A stretch of 22,135 bases of DNA, taken from contig CAAFZP010000114.1 of NCBI GenBank assembly GCA_900767585.1, forward strand, positions 1-22,135, written 5' to 3'. This DNA is from Lachnospiraceae bacterium. GTDB lineage: Bacteria; Bacillota; Clostridia; Lachnospirales; Lachnospiraceae. Positions within the stretch are counted from its first letter, which is position 1. Every line of letters begins with the position of its first letter. The notes under the pieces are model-generated. The model was not told where the DNA came from and ran no database searches. It saw only the letters and a list, made by a program, of their open reading frames with translations. The position numbers were made by a program, and so were the translations under genes. This document shows, in pieces, positions 1-6,653 of the stretch.

Positions 1-1779
1 ATTCATCGGCGTACGGATATCATGAGACATATTATTCAGGAATTCCGTTTTGGCTTTATTTGCCTTTTCAGCATCAGCATATGCTTTTTTCAGCTTTTCC
101 TCCTGCATACGCTCTTTTTTTATCAGACTGTCAATATTTCTTGTTCCGACTACCGCCATCCTTGTTCCATCTTTTTTCTTTACGTATGCCACTCTTACCT
201 GATGATATTTGATCCCTGTTTCCGTCTTAAACTCATATGTCATGGAATAATCTTCTTCCCGCGAACGCAGAGTATCTAGACCCAACTGCTTTTCAAATTC
301 TCCACTGCTGTTATTAGGCACCATCATCTTGGCATAAGAAGGAATTATTTTTGACCATCTCTTACCACATTTTCTGCAGAAATCTGAAATAATCTTTCCG
401 CTCTCACCTAACTCGCGATAGGAAAACACCTGATCCTTGTCCAAATCTACTGCGAGAACAGAGAAATATACTTTTCCAAGACCTTCGATAATCTCTCTTT
501 GAAACTCTATCTCCTTCTCTTTTTTAATAATTTCATCTACAGAATAGAAACTAAGGATAATCTTAAAATGCTCTTCCTCATCGGATAGTCGTATTGCTCT
601 TGCCAGAAAATGTGTGGAACCCGTCCCATTCGGTATGGTCTTATGATAAATCTCTATATTGTCCTTTTCTTTTAATTCGTTCATAAGACGATCCGGCAAA
701 AGTCTTTCCAGAAACTCCGGGGCAGATTCTTTGATCAGGACATTTTCAAAAAAATACCGGACTCTCTCCGAATAGCAGTTACTCCCACAAACTAACTGCT
801 GCTTTTCTTCAGGGGCATTGTGTATAAAGGTATCCCCTTTTACCACTTCAAATGTATCCTGCTTTAAATCACACAAAAGTACCGTTGTATAATCCATGGC
901 CAAAGCTGATAAAACCCTGTTACGTTCGTTTAGAAACCGGTTGCTGTATTCCTGTTCTTTCTCTTTTTTCTCTTTTTCCTTCACAAAATCCGTAATATCT
1001 GTAATATTTCCCTGAAAAAAGGTCTGGTTACCGGATTTCACCAATGTTGTGGCATCTGTGACCCAGTGATAGCCATCCTTTCCAAGCACCCGGTAAATCT
1101 GATCCTGCCCGGTAAATCCATTCCCGCATGTATCAAGAATCCGGATAGCATATTCTGCGCAAAGATTCCAGTCATCCGGATGCAGCATATTATCAAATTT
1201 ATTATCGAATTTTGTCTTGATCTCTTCTCTGGTCCACCCGAGAATCGCAAGAAACCTGTTACTGATATATATAAATGGGTGACCCTCCTCCAGGGAACAT
1301 CTGTGATAACCACCAGGCATTTGATCGATCGTCGCCTGCGACAGCATAGTTTGCTCTTCCAATTTCTTATGCCGTTCCACGAAAGATGTCATATCATAGC
1401 AGGCACTGATAATCGCAAGTTTTCCCTCCTCTGTCCGTATGACTTTTCCTTTATCAACCGTCCAGAACCAGGATCCGTCTTTTCGTGGCATACGATATGT
1501 GGTCTCATAAGTTAATCCCTCATAATACTCATCCCCGATATCCTTTAGAACCTGTCCTCTGTCATCGGGATGAATCGTATTAATAACTTTTCCGTCAATT
1601 GCTTCAACCAATTCTTCCACTGTATCGTAACCAAGCATCCGTGCCATCTCTTCATTGGCATAATAAACCGGAAACTCATCCTCACAATATCCACCGATTA
1701 GTCCGCTGGTTTCCCCCATGGACATAAAATCTGTAAGCAGCTCCTTTTGTACTTTGTCTGAGATTATTAACTGTTTCAT
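1..1779 (-). CDS. PAS-domain sensor histidine kinase (C-terminal part beyond window edge)
   Basis: This open frame is cut by the left edge; 593 codons are visible. It encodes a sensor kinase that should autophosphorylate on histidine in response to a PAS-sensed signal. Two PAS domains are visible at about residues 22-130 and 150-265, each with the typical HPDD and 'KDG..W' elements. A third sensing region follows at about 280-560, then a charged helix leads into the H-box NNMSHDIRTPMN, with the phospho-accepting His at about residue 586. The ATPase domain, and any receiver domain, lie outside the window. No membrane segment is seen, so it is probably cytoplasmic. The ATG follows GGGGAG at good spacing. 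A c-di-GMP-I riboswitch and terminator-like hairpin lie in its leader, so c-di-GMP probably controls expression. Family assignment is firm; the ligand is unknown. Confidence 0.93.
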   Translation of the reverse strand, partial: MKQLIISDKVQKELLTDFMSMGETSGLIGGYCEDEFPVYYANEEMARMLGYDTVEELVEAIDGKVINTIHPDDRGQVLKDIGDEYYEGLTYETTYRMPRKDGSWFWTVDKGKVIRTEEGKLAIISACYDMTSFVERHKKLEEQTMLSQATIDQMPGGYHRCSLEEGHPFIYISNRFLAILGWTREEIKTKFDNKFDNMLHPDDWNLCAEYAIRILDTCGNGFTGQDQIYRVLGKDGYHWVTDATTLVKSGNQTFFQGNITDITDFVKEKEKKEKEQEYSNRFLNERNRVLSALAMDYTTVLLCDLKQDTFEVVKGDTFIHNAPEEKQQLVCGSNCYSERVRYFFENVLIKESAPEFLERLLPDRLMNELKEKDNIEIYHKTIPNGTGSTHFLARAIRLSDEEEHFKIILSFYSVDEIIKKEKEIEFQREIIEGLGKVYFSVLAVDLDKDQVFSYRELGESGKIISDFCRKCGKRWSKIIPSYAKMMVPNNSSGEFEKQLGLDTLRSREEDYSMTYEFKTETGIKYHQVRVAYVKKKDGTRMAVVGTRNIDSLIKKERMQEEKLKKAYADAEKANKAKTEFLNNMSHDIRTPMN

Positions 1780-1925
1780 ATTTCTCCCCTTTTATCGGTT
1801 TTTATACTTCCTACCGCCTCTTCCAACGTCTTCTTATCAACCGGTTTGAAATACAAGCTTCATACCGGCTAACCCCAAATTACATACATTTTTCTTTCCG
1901 GCTAAACTTATTATGACTATTTCAA

Positions 1926-1957
1926 CAAAAAAAGACACTCCCAAAAACAGACAGTGT
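1926..1957 (-). terminator. Terminator-like hairpin downstream of the c-di-GMP aptamer
   Basis: On the minus strand ACACT (1957-1953) pairs with AGTGT (1939-1935), with a possible short inner extension, and is followed by a run of seven U. It lies about 12 nt after the aptamer and about 147 nt before the kinase start, as expected of a riboswitch expression platform. The stem is short, so an alternative fold involving the 3' side of aptamer helix P1 may matter. The remaining leader (1780-1925) shows only a weak CCGGT/ACCGG hairpin and the kinase ribosome site. Confidence 0.6.
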
Positions 1958-1968
1958 ACATAGTTTCA

Positions 1969-2034
1969 TGCAACTGGCTGCCATTTTACAGGCCCTCTAG
2001 CTTTGCGTCACAGACTTTCGTCAGCTTTGCCCAC
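1969..2034 (-). promoter_or_regulatory. Cyclic-di-GMP-I (GEMM-I) riboswitch aptamer
   Basis: The minus strand carries the GEMM-I signature in order: GGGCAAAGC, a GAC-GAAA-GTC hairpin with a GNRA tetraloop, the conserved GACGCAAAGC, then GGGCCT, ATGGCAGCC and a closing GTTGC that pairs with the opening GGCAA (helix P1). Spacing and conserved positions fit clostridial members of the family. It binds the second messenger c-di-GMP. It begins at about +6 of the promoter at 2047-2075 and is followed by a terminator-like hairpin, so the sensor kinase gene at 1-1779 is the natural target. Whether ligand turns expression on or off cannot be read with certainty. Confidence 0.93.
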
Positions 2035-2046
2035 AATTTTTTTCTT

Positions 2047-2075
2047 ATTATACTCTTCATATTTTTTAGTGTCTA
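2047..2075 (-). promoter_or_regulatory. Sigma-A promoter for the riboswitch and histidine kinase
   Basis: A -35 box TAGACA (2075-2070) is followed after exactly 17 nt by a perfect -10 box TATAAT (2052-2047). The predicted start near 2040 is just in front of the aptamer, which supports transcription of the riboswitch as an mRNA leader. Confidence 0.8.
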
Positions 2076-2104
2076 TGTTTTTTTGCATCATCGGCAAAAA
2101 TATC

Positions 2105-2129
2105 TTCAAATCCATCAGAGGGCCGTCAA
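2105..2129. repeat. Left copy of 25 bp direct repeat flanking the ATPase gene
   Basis: TTCAAATCCATCAGAG followed by GG and CCGTCAA. The same 25 bp, with AA in place of GG, recurs in the same orientation at 3567-3591. The two copies bracket the AT-rich ATPase gene. Confidence 0.75.
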
Positions 2130-2187
2130 ATGAACCATTACCGTATCTCCTGATTTAAGTCCAAGTATTATTGATACCAATAAAACA

Positions 2188-3432
2188 TTAGATTTTTTCC
2201 TTTCCCATAAATAGATCAATCGCATTAATGTGATGAACTCCCTCTTGCTGATCTCTGTATTTATCTAAAGAAATAATATAACGTGGATAACCATCCCTTA
2301 TTTCTCTGAACGGTCTATACTCCCTTTCTTTTATTTTTTGCGTAGTTTTTTCATCGTTTCCCTGCAAACTATAAGCAACCTGAATATATGCATATTCTCC
2401 GTCATGTTTTCGAACAATAAAATCACATTCTAATTTACCAATCTTTCCAATACTTATCTGGTAATCTTGACTTGCAAGATATAAGTAAACTATATTTTCC
2501 AGCGATGGTCCAAATGATAACCTGTTATCCGTATTCATAGAAAAGTAAATTGCCAAATCTGCAAGATAATACTTTTGATCTCTCTTTATGGCTCTTTTAC
2601 TTTTTAGATCGAATCTATTACATTCATAAATTATTTTTGCTTTTATTAAATCTTCAATGTAACCTCTTACTGTAGTTGCTTTTGTCTTATATCCTTCCTT
2701 TTCCAAACATTCCAATAAGCTATTCAAAGAAAACGGGGCTGCATAATTATTCAACAAGAAGGATTGTACTCGTTCATACACAGGGACATTAGAAATACGC
2801 CTTCTTGTCTTTACATCCTTTTCGAAAATTTCCGAAATAATTCCTCTTGTATATACTTGTCTTGTCGAAACATCATCAAATTCCAATGTTTTAGGAAACC
2901 CACCATTTAAGATGTATTCCTTAAATTCCAAATCTATATCAGAATTAATGTTTTTTCCAAAAAAATCTTTCATTTCAAGGTATTCCGCAAAATCCAAAGG
3001 ATATGTTTCAAAATTCAAATATCTACCTGTCAACTTTGTCGAAATTTCATCGCTAAGCAGATACGAATTGGAACCCGTCAAGAAAATAGAATACCCCTCC
3101 TCTGCATATGCGTGAATTACATTCTCAAATCCTGTTACATTCTGCACCTCATCTATGAACAGAAAATAATTTTCTTCTTCCCCTAACATGGATTCTATCA
3201 TTTCTTCAAGCTGTTCCGGAGTCTTTATATTTTTAAATCCTCTTTTATCAAGTGGGATATATATAATTTGTGATGATGGTACTTCATTATTACATAATTC
3301 GTTTATGATTGCCTTCAATATAAAGGATTTACCACATCTACGTATTCCAGTAATTACCTTTATAATATCAGAACTATAAAAAGGACGAATCCTCTTTAAA
3401 TATTTTTCTCTTGGATATACATGTTTGAACAT
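2188..3432 (-). CDS. AAA_14/DUF4143-type ATPase
   Basis: The 414 aa protein is an ATP-binding protein of the widespread but poorly understood AAA_14/DUF4143 class. Walker A is GIRRCGKS (29-36), Walker B is YFLFIDE (89-95), followed by the sensor-like FLTGSNS (117-123) and TGRY (135-138). The middle resembles a winged helix (about 215-285). The C-terminal part (about 305-414) resembles a PD-(D/E)XK nuclease fold with E312, D337 and Q351; the usual ExK is QVA, so nuclease activity is doubtful. An upstream in-frame ATG exists at 3450, but AAAGGAG lies inside that extension, 8 nt before the ATG at 3432, so the latter is chosen. The gene is clearly more AT-rich than the genes to its right and sits between direct repeats, suggesting acquisition. 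The biological role is unknown. Confidence 0.88.
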   Translation of the reverse strand: MFKHVYPREKYLKRIRPFYSSDIIKVITGIRRCGKSFILKAIINELCNNEVPSSQIIYIPLDKRGFKNIKTPEQLEEMIESMLGEEENYFLFIDEVQNVTGFENVIHAYAEEGYSIFLTGSNSYLLSDEISTKLTGRYLNFETYPLDFAEYLEMKDFFGKNINSDIDLEFKEYILNGGFPKTLEFDDVSTRQVYTRGIISEIFEKDVKTRRRISNVPVYERVQSFLLNNYAAPFSLNSLLECLEKEGYKTKATTVRGYIEDLIKAKIIYECNRFDLKSKRAIKRDQKYYLADLAIYFSMNTDNRLSFGPSLENIVYLYLASQDYQISIGKIGKLECDFIVRKHDGEYAYIQVAYSLQGNDEKTTQKIKEREYRPFREIRDGYPRYIISLDKYRDQQEGVHHINAIDLFMGKEKI

Positions 3433-3478
3433 AATGGACACTCCTTTCATTCATATCTTATCACAAATCTTCATTTCA

Positions 3479-3536
3479 GGGTACTATTTTGTAGTTTTTT
3501 TATTTTTTAGTACCCTTAATAAAGATATTTTATTAA
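3479..3536. promoter_or_regulatory. Two adjacent inverted repeats upstream of the ATPase gene
   Basis: GGGTACTA (3479-3486) is repeated as TAGTACCC (3508-3515), a perfect 8 bp inverted repeat with a 21 nt spacer. Directly beside it TTAATAAA (3516-3523) faces TTTATTAA (3529-3536) across 5 nt. They occupy the region where the ATPase promoter should be, so they may be operators. The second could also act as a weak hairpin at the end of the phosphatase transcript. No convincing -35/-10 pair was found here. Confidence 0.5.
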
Positions 3537-3566
3537 GTACATATGTTATAAGTGTTCCCATCCCTA

Positions 3567-3591
3567 TTCAAATCCATCAGAGAACCGTCAA
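3567..3591. repeat. Right copy of 25 bp direct repeat flanking the ATPase gene
   Basis: TTCAAATCCATCAGAG, then AA and CCGTCAA; 23 of 25 positions match the copy at 2105-2129. It starts only a few bases past the stop codon of the histidine phosphatase gene, as if foreign DNA entered just behind that gene. Confidence 0.75.
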
Positions 3592-3598
3592 CTTTTCC

Positions 3599-4144
3599 TT
3601 AAAATTCATACTTTCTTAACTCACAATTCTTTATCCCAAATGCTGCAAATTCCTCGTTCGTCATATCCCGGAAATACGACTCAATAATACGGGAGATTCC
3701 GTTATGTGCCACCAACAGGTACACCGTTCCTTCGCTTTCCGCTTCTTTCTTAATATCATCCAACAGATTATAGATTCTCTGGGAGAGCTTCAACATGGAC
3801 TCCCCACCATCATAACTGTTGACAAACTGTGCCTTGGCAACAGAGAATTCCGCACCATTTCGCGGTGTGGACTCATACCGTCCAAAATTCTGCTCTTTTA
3901 AGCGCAGTTCTTCCTCTGCCGGAACGCCGGTCACTTCCGCGATATGCTTTGCGGTATCTGCCGCGCGCATCAGCGGCGAATACAGAATCTTATCAATATG
4001 GATTCCTTCTGCCTTAATCCGTTCACCCAATTCCTTTGCCTGTGTATGCCCAAGTTCTGTGAGTGCAATATCTGTCGCGCCACAGATTTTATTCTCTACA
4101 TTCCAGATTGTCTGTCCATGTCTTGTAAAATAGAAGTATGCCAT
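3599..4144 (-). CDS. Histidine phosphatase family protein (phosphoglycerate mutase-like)
   Basis: The 181 aa cytoplasmic protein is of the branch-1 histidine phosphatase superfamily. The RHG motif is at residues 8-10 with catalytic His9, SPLMR places the phosphate-binding Arg at 60, an acidic candidate proton donor lies at about 82-84, and the second His is H147 in VAHNG. The substrate cannot be told from sequence; relatives act on phosphosugars, nucleotides or cobalamin intermediates. The frame extends upstream to 4357 but overlaps the DUF4130 gene there. The ATG at 4144, preceded by AGGAGG at about 10 nt, gives a protein that begins with the family's usual first strand. The gap to the upstream gene is 43 nt with no terminator, so it is probably the third gene of the SOS-box operon. 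Confidence 0.92.
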   Translation of the reverse strand: MAYFYFTRHGQTIWNVENKICGATDIALTELGHTQAKELGERIKAEGIHIDKILYSPLMRAADTAKHIAEVTGVPAEEELRLKEQNFGRYESTPRNGAEFSVAKAQFVNSYDGGESMLKLSQRIYNLLDDIKKEAESEGTVYLLVAHNGISRIIESYFRDMTNEEFAAFGIKNCELRKYEF

Positions 4145-4187
4145 CGTATCTATTCCTCCTGTCTTTTCTACCAAGATACTACCATAT

Positions 4188-4952
4188 CTAATCTTTGAAT
4201 TCCACCGCATGTTTTCGTTTCCAGATTGGGAAGAGGTTCCGCTGGCAGATATAATTTTCACGCTCTTTGATTCCAACCGCATGGAAAAATGTCTTCCACA
4301 TATCGGTATATTCATCCTCATACTCTTCCGTCTTCCGAAGCGTGTCAAATTCCGCATCGGTCAGATAACGCAGATAATTCGTCCCATCCTTCGGATGCAC
4401 ACATGCGGTCTTCCTTGTATCATCAATGATCATCCAGTGTTCGGACGGCATACGATCTGCAAAATGTCTGCCAACCAGCATGATCACATCACTTTTCGGT
4501 TCCAGATGGCACACATAGACTTTCCCATTTAACGATTGAAACCGCGCAAATTCCCGGAAATGATGGCTCTCATTTCCAACCTTCCGCCGCAGTTCCAATA
4601 TCCGCATCACATGCGGATTCGTATAATAATCAAGCACGCGGCAGCCAACCGCGAATCCAACCCGCAGGAAATTATAGATTGCCTGCAATGCATCTTCCTC
4701 TGCGGAGAGTGTCGCATAATAGACATCCATATACGCCTCATCCGAGATATCTCTCCGTATCGAACGGATCACCTTCTCTGCCTTTTCGGCATCACCGTCC
4801 ACATGGATGTACTCATCGAACATCGTCTGCTGAAATATCGGTTCTTTCTTCACTTGTATCTGATTGTGACCGATCCGCACGGCTTCCACCCACGCATCAT
4901 AGATGCAGGTCATGATATCCTCCAACCGGTCTTTACATGTATATATCTTCAT
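4188..4952 (-). CDS. TIGR03915-type DNA metabolism/repair protein (DUF4130)
   Basis: The 254 aa protein matches the TIGR03915 'putative DNA repair/metabolism protein' family with a DUF4130 domain covering roughly residues 85-245. Recognisable elements are NFLRVGFAVG, RILELRRKVGNESHHFREF, GRHFADRMPSEHWMIID and the C-terminal WKTFFHAVGIKERENYICQRN. The family is known to be encoded next to the TIGR03916 radical SAM protein, and that partner lies only 9 nt upstream here, strongly supporting the call. Its exact reaction is not established; DNA-repair function is inferred from gene context and partner domains. The ribosome site is weak (GGGTAG overlapping the end of the upstream gene), consistent with translational coupling. 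Confidence 0.92.
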   Translation of the reverse strand: MKIYTCKDRLEDIMTCIYDAWVEAVRIGHNQIQVKKEPIFQQTMFDEYIHVDGDAEKAEKVIRSIRRDISDEAYMDVYYATLSAEEDALQAIYNFLRVGFAVGCRVLDYYTNPHVMRILELRRKVGNESHHFREFARFQSLNGKVYVCHLEPKSDVIMLVGRHFADRMPSEHWMIIDDTRKTACVHPKDGTNYLRYLTDAEFDTLRKTEEYEDEYTDMWKTFFHAVGIKERENYICQRNLFPIWKRKHAVEFKD

Positions 4953-4961
4953 AGCTACAAT

Positions 4962-6545
4962 CTACCCAATTCCGAAATCCGCCAGAGACATCTGCGTGAA
5001 CGATTCATTCGCATGCTCCGCCTTCCATATATCCTTCTGATCAACACCGGTCAACTGCCTTGTGATATACCCTTCCTCGATCGGTGTGTGATACATCTGC
5101 CTGCCGCCGCAGGTAATGAAATATTGCGCCCGTTTCAACACGACCCCCATCTTCTTCAAGGAAGCGAAATCCAGCCTGCCATAACGTCTTGCGTATGTGA
5201 TCCGTCCTGCCGATTTCGGTCCGATGCCCGGCACACGGAGCAGCATGGCATAGCTTGCTGTCTGCACTTCCACCGGGAATTGATCCAGATGCCGCAGTGC
5301 CCAGTCACACTTCGGATCAACCAGTTCATTGAAATTCGGTTTCTCCTCCGATAGCAATTCACCCGCCTGAAATCCATAGAACCGGAGCAGCCAGTCCGCC
5401 TGATACAGCCGGTGCTCCCGCAGGAGCGGTGGTGGTGTTCCAATCTGTGGCAATACCTTATCTTCATTCAGCGGAATATACGCTGAATAAAAGACTCTCT
5501 TCAAATCAAAGCCCTGATACAACTGCTGTGTCGTCTGCAGCAATGTATAATCGCTCTCGCCGGTTGCCCCGATAATCATCTGCGTGCTCTGTCCCGCCGA
5601 TGCAAACCGCCGCTTTAATTTCGACATATCGAGCGGTGCAAGCTGATATGCGTTGTCCCATGTCAGAGCACTGTCCAGAACCGTTCCGTTCATCTTCGCA
5701 GCCAGATTCGCAATCGTATTCTGCACATCTGTCTCTCCAGTGGCTGAACTACCTGAACCTGTGCCATCCGCAGCGATTTTCCCTGCTTCCTTCTCTTTCA
5801 TCAATCCATCCGCAAACTGCTTCTTCGACTCTGTCCCGAAGATACTCTGACTCAGGAACTGATTGCCCTTGCTTCGCTCCATGTGTGCGGATTTCCCGAT
5901 TGCCATCCGATGCGACGCGATCGTGTTCCGCACCTTTCCCATCGGATCTAAGATTGTCTGCATCGTCTTATTCGGTGCCAGTGTCCGCAATCCTTCCTCC
6001 GTCGGAAGCTCCATATTCACGCTGATACGATCTGCCAGATATCCTGCTGCCGCAAGCAGTTCATCCGATGCGCCGGGAATCGTCTTCACATGGATGTAGC
6101 CGTTAAAATGATATTTCGTCCGAAGCAGAAGCAATGTCTCGCACATCTTCTCCATCGTGTATGTCGGATTCTTCAGAACGCCGGAGCTTAAGAACAGGCC
6201 TTCAATATAATTCCGCTTGTAGAATTCGACCGTAAGCTCGCAGATCTCCTGCGGCGTAAAGGTCGCCCGCTTCACATCATTACTCGCGCGGTTGATGCAG
6301 TATTTGCAATCATAGACGCAGTGATTCGTCATCAATATCTTAAGCAGGGAGATACACCTGCCATCCGAAGCAAAGCTGTGACAGATGCCACATGCCGCCG
6401 CGTTCCCGAGTTCTCCTTTCTTTCCCCGTCGATCCGATCCGCTCGACGTACACGCCACATCATATTTGGCGGCATCCGCAAGAATCTGAAGTTTCACCTG
6501 TGTTGTATATTCTTCTATGTAATTGTTCGTCATTTCTGTACTCAT
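4962..6545 (-). CDS. TIGR03916-type radical SAM DNA modification/repair protein with helix-hairpin-helix
   Basis: The protein is 527 aa from the chosen start. The radical SAM [4Fe-4S] motif is C76-x3-C80-x2-C83, preceded by extra cysteines (C32, C52, C55, C64) that may hold a second cluster or zinc. The helix-hairpin-helix DNA-binding motif LLRVPGIGPKSAGRI is at 435-449. These match the TIGR03916 'putative DNA modification/repair protein' family, whose exact reaction is unknown. Family members are usually nearer 420 aa; the excess is a low-complexity stretch at about 211-312, rich in Gly, Ser, Ala and Lys. The frame extends to 6611, but that extension covers the promoter. The first ATG after the -10 box is at 6545, at or next to the predicted transcription start and with no ribosome site, implying a leaderless message. 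It heads the operon with the DUF4130 gene. Confidence 0.92.
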   Translation of the reverse strand: MSTEMTNNYIEEYTTQVKLQILADAAKYDVACTSSGSDRRGKKGELGNAAACGICHSFASDGRCISLLKILMTNHCVYDCKYCINRASNDVKRATFTPQEICELTVEFYKRNYIEGLFLSSGVLKNPTYTMEKMCETLLLLRTKYHFNGYIHVKTIPGASDELLAAAGYLADRISVNMELPTEEGLRTLAPNKTMQTILDPMGKVRNTIASHRMAIGKSAHMERSKGNQFLSQSIFGTESKKQFADGLMKEKEAGKIAADGTGSGSSATGETDVQNTIANLAAKMNGTVLDSALTWDNAYQLAPLDMSKLKRRFASAGQSTQMIIGATGESDYTLLQTTQQLYQGFDLKRVFYSAYIPLNEDKVLPQIGTPPPLLREHRLYQADWLLRFYGFQAGELLSEEKPNFNELVDPKCDWALRHLDQFPVEVQTASYAMLLRVPGIGPKSAGRITYARRYGRLDFASLKKMGVVLKRAQYFITCGGRQMYHTPIEEGYITRQLTGVDQKDIWKAEHANESFTQMSLADFGIG

Positions 6546-6551
6546 AGCTTC

Positions 6552-6580
6552 ATTATACGAACAAACGTTCTTGATTGCAA
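6552..6580 (-). promoter_or_regulatory. Sigma-A promoter of the radical SAM/DUF4130 operon
   Basis: The -35 box TTGCAA (6580-6575) and the -10 box TATAAT (6557-6552) are separated by exactly 17 nt. The ATG at 6545 lies 7 nt past the -10 box, where transcription should start. Confidence 0.82.
6558..6571. promoter_or_regulatory. LexA/DinR (SOS) box
   Basis: CGAACAAACGTTCT matches the Gram-positive SOS consensus CGAAC-N4-GTTCG at all but the last base. It fills most of the spacer between the -35 and -10 boxes, the ideal place for repression by LexA. It predicts DNA-damage induction of the radical SAM/DUF4130 operon. Confidence 0.83.
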
Positions 6581-6618
6581 GGATTTTTACAAACATTTGT
6601 TTGCATTTCATCGCAACA

Positions 6619-6648
6619 AAACAAAAAGACGGTATCCAAACCGCCTTT
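6619..6648 (-). terminator. Rho-independent terminator of the acyltransferase gene
   Basis: On the minus strand AAAGGCGGT (6648-6640) pairs with ACCGTCTTT (6633-6625), with one G-U pair and a 6 nt loop, followed by a T-rich run. It begins 5 nt past the acyltransferase stop codon and insulates the SOS promoter downstream. Confidence 0.82.
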
Positions 6649-6653
6649 CATAA

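Noticed and set aside
2059..2145. A protein-like minus-strand frame (containing FDGPLMDLKIFLP and ending GKADESL) overlapping the promoter and aptamer
   Set aside because: It has no start codon or ribosome site, is closed by a stop upstream, and its end is simply the translated riboswitch aptamer. The regulatory features explain the sequence better, though a gene remnant upstream of the promoter cannot be excluded.
2168..2183. TTATTG-n4-CAATAA hairpin after the ATPase gene as a terminator
   Set aside because: Only 6 AT-rich base pairs and no T-run follow on either strand.
4536..5354. 272-codon plus-strand frame
   Set aside because: It runs antisense across the DUF4130 and radical SAM genes, is rich in His, Arg, Pro and Ile as expected of a shadow, and matches no family I recognise.
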